DNA from: Geoglobus sp.
GTDB lineage: Archaea > Halobacteriota > Archaeoglobi > Archaeoglobales > Archaeoglobaceae
Reading direction: 5' to 3'
Assembly (NCBI GenBank): GCA_027019885.1
Contig: JALUWC010000110.1
Coordinates: 1 to 15,174, forward strand
Length of the DNA: 15,174 nt
The position numbers were made by a program, and so were the translations under genes. The first letter of the stretch is position 1; each line of letters starts with the position of its first letter. Shown here one piece after another: positions 14,177 through 15,174 of this stretch. The notes under the pieces are model-generated. The model did not search any database. It saw only the letters and a program-made list of their open reading frames with translations, and was not told where the DNA came from.

Positions 14177-14632
14177 ATGAGGACGGGTATCACTCTTGTG
14201 GCGGTTTTCATGCTCACGATGTTCGCCCTCTCTGCCTATTCATCCATCACAATGTACATCGCAAAGAAGGAATTTGTGACCGCATTCAAGGAGGAGGCGA
14301 AGGCGTATGGAGTCAAGGATGTTGATGTTGAGATGCTGATACCCTACGTTGCAGGAATAGGTCTTTTGTTTTCCATACTTTATCTTTTCACAGGAATTGG
14401 GCTGCTGATGAGGAATGAAGCTTTCAGGAAAGTTGGGGTTGGAATAGGGGGTCTCCACTTAGTTTACGGTTTTCTTACTGTTTACATCCCGATGATCGCA
14501 GGGCTGAACCTGGCAATAGGGTCTGTTGTGATATACTACCTGACAAGAAAGGAGGTTAAAGAGGAGTTTGTAAAGTCCATTTCGATTGAGGAGAGAATTC
14601 TGGGCGAAGAGTGGAGGGGGAAAATTAATTAA
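14177..14632 (+). CDS. Small four-helix membrane protein, function unknown
   Basis: A 151-residue protein I do not recognise. It has four hydrophobic segments at about 5-28, 54-78, 85-107 and 108-122. The first is followed by a charged loop (KKEFVTAFKEEAKAYGVKDVDVE), and the protein ends in a charged tail of about 30 residues (ERILGEEWRGKIN) that should face the cytoplasm. The first segment could be a signal anchor. No catalytic motif is visible. The ATG at 14177 has no Shine-Dalgarno site, and the A/T box shared with cutA is 26 nt upstream, so translation is probably leaderless. The M50 protease gene follows on the same strand after 17 bases but has its own A/T box. Confidence 0.75.
   Translation: MRTGITLVAVFMLTMFALSAYSSITMYIAKKEFVTAFKEEAKAYGVKDVDVEMLIPYVAGIGLLFSILYLFTGIGLLMRNEAFRKVGVGIGGLHLVYGFLTVYIPMIAGLNLAIGSVVIYYLTRKEVKEEFVKSISIEERILGEEWRGKIN
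14622..14632 (+). promoter_or_regulatory. Putative TATA box for the M50 protease gene
   Basis: aaattaattaa overlaps the stop codon of the preceding gene and is centred 23 nt before ATG 14650 or 29 nt before ATG 14656. No Shine-Dalgarno site lies between, which suggests leaderless initiation. Confidence 0.4.
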
Positions 14633-14649
14633 CTAAGCTCCGATAGTTC

Positions 14650-15174
14650 ATGATAATGAATATCAGCCTCGCAATAATAATATTCATCGGCTACTGGCTG
14701 GTTGTTGATTATCTCAACAGAAAGGGTTGGCTCGAAAAGAGAAACATATCTGCCTACGGGCCGGTTCTCATGGTCAAAACCGAAAAGGGGTTGAATTTTC
14801 TCAAAAGAATTGCATCTCACAGAAGGCTATGGCGGGTACTTGGTAACCTGGGAATTCCCGCAGTCTTTTTAGGAATGGTATTCATGTTCCTTCTCATTCT
14901 TTTCATGGATTACACACTTCTAACATCTCCCCCTCCACCATCCGAGATGACAAGTCCGAGAAATGCTCTACTCATTCCCGGAGTGAACAGGTACATTCCT
15001 CTTGTATGGGGTCTTATTGGACTGATCGTCACACTGGTTGTTCATGAGTTCAGCCATGCAATATCGGCACTTGCAGAGGGCATAAAGGTAAAATCCATGG
15101 GTGTGCTTTTTGCTCTTGTTCCAATTGGCGGTTTTGCAGAGCCCGATGAGGAAAAGCTGATGAAAGACAGCGAG
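14650..15174 (+). CDS. M50 family (site-2 protease type) membrane metalloprotease, 3' truncated by window edge
   Basis: An open frame of 175 codons runs off the end of the window. It begins after an in-frame TAG at 14644-14646; ATG 14650 and ATG 14656 are both possible starts. The zinc-binding motif is HEFSH (His132, Glu133, His136) inside a hydrophobic segment (GLIGLIVTLVVHEFSHAISA), the hallmark of intramembrane M50 proteases. It is followed by GVLFALVPIGGFAEPDEEKL, the usual post-motif hairpin with GGF. Earlier hydrophobic segments are at about 4-20 and 66-90. The second metal-site motif (NxxPxxxLDG) should lie beyond the window. In bacteria such proteases cleave membrane-bound regulators and signal-peptide remnants; the archaeal substrate is unknown. 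The partner could be the small membrane protein directly upstream, but this is only positional inference. Confidence 0.9.
   Translation, partial: MIMNISLAIIIFIGYWLVVDYLNRKGWLEKRNISAYGPVLMVKTEKGLNFLKRIASHRRLWRVLGNLGIPAVFLGMVFMFLLILFMDYTLLTSPPPPSEMTSPRNALLIPGVNRYIPLVWGLIGLIVTLVVHEFSHAISALAEGIKVKSMGVLFALVPIGGFAEPDEEKLMKDSE

Noticed and set aside
14629..14820. 63-codon minus-strand frame at the start of the M50 gene
   Set aside because: Antisense to the protease reading frame that carries the HEFSH motif.
1..15174. CRISPR array, intact insertion sequence or intact defence operon
   Set aside because: No regularly spaced repeats, transposase motifs or nuclease genes were seen on either strand; the only accessory traces are the remnants at 547-936.

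Overview
The window comes from a thermophilic euryarchaeon, most likely a member of the Archaeoglobales. It carries an archaeal MCM helicase, an archaeal/eukaryal-type release factor aRF1, a class I lysyl-tRNA synthetase and archaea-only families (COG2108 radical SAM, DUF2551). It also has TATA-type promoters, leaderless starts and Glu/Lys/Arg-rich proteins. The lineage call rests on recalled gene content and protein similarity, not on a search.

Layout. (1) 1-495: 3' end of a gene resembling the predicted nucleotidyltransferase family COG1665. (2) 523-595: tRNA-Val(GAC). (3) 596-1026: a stretch without an intact gene. It holds two apparent remnants: a reading frame running out of the tRNA (integrase-like in style) and a broken small gene on the minus strand that looks like an AbrB-type antitoxin. 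(4) 1027-3129: mcm, with a promoter placed for leaderless initiation. (5) 3131-11822, minus strand: a tightly packed cluster led by lysS, then a COG2108 radical SAM protein, a DUF2551 winged-helix-like protein, a cis-prenyltransferase (uppS), aRF1, argS, and an APC transporter fused to two universal stress domains. Most junctions overlap or are under 10 nt. The last gene converges on mcm with a single base between stop codons. (6) 11935-14123, minus strand: cutA, a small nucleotidyltransferase and an MFS transporter. (7) 14177-15174, plus strand: a four-helix membrane protein and the 5' part of an M50 (site-2 type) membrane metalloprotease that runs off the window.

The core theme is translation: a charging enzyme at each end (LysRS, ArgRS), the termination factor between them, and two uncharacterised proteins inserted after lysS. 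Genes that begin a transcription unit (lysS, cutA, mcm, the 14177 gene, the M50 gene) have an A/T box about 23-30 nt from the start codon and no Shine-Dalgarno sequence. Genes inside clusters have clear Shine-Dalgarno sites. cutA and the 14177 gene share one near-symmetric A/T box about 26 nt from both start codons.

I found no CRISPR array, intact insertion sequence or intact defence system. The least ordinary parts are the remnant stretch beside tRNA-Val, the shared divergent promoter, and the uncharacterised members of the translation cluster.
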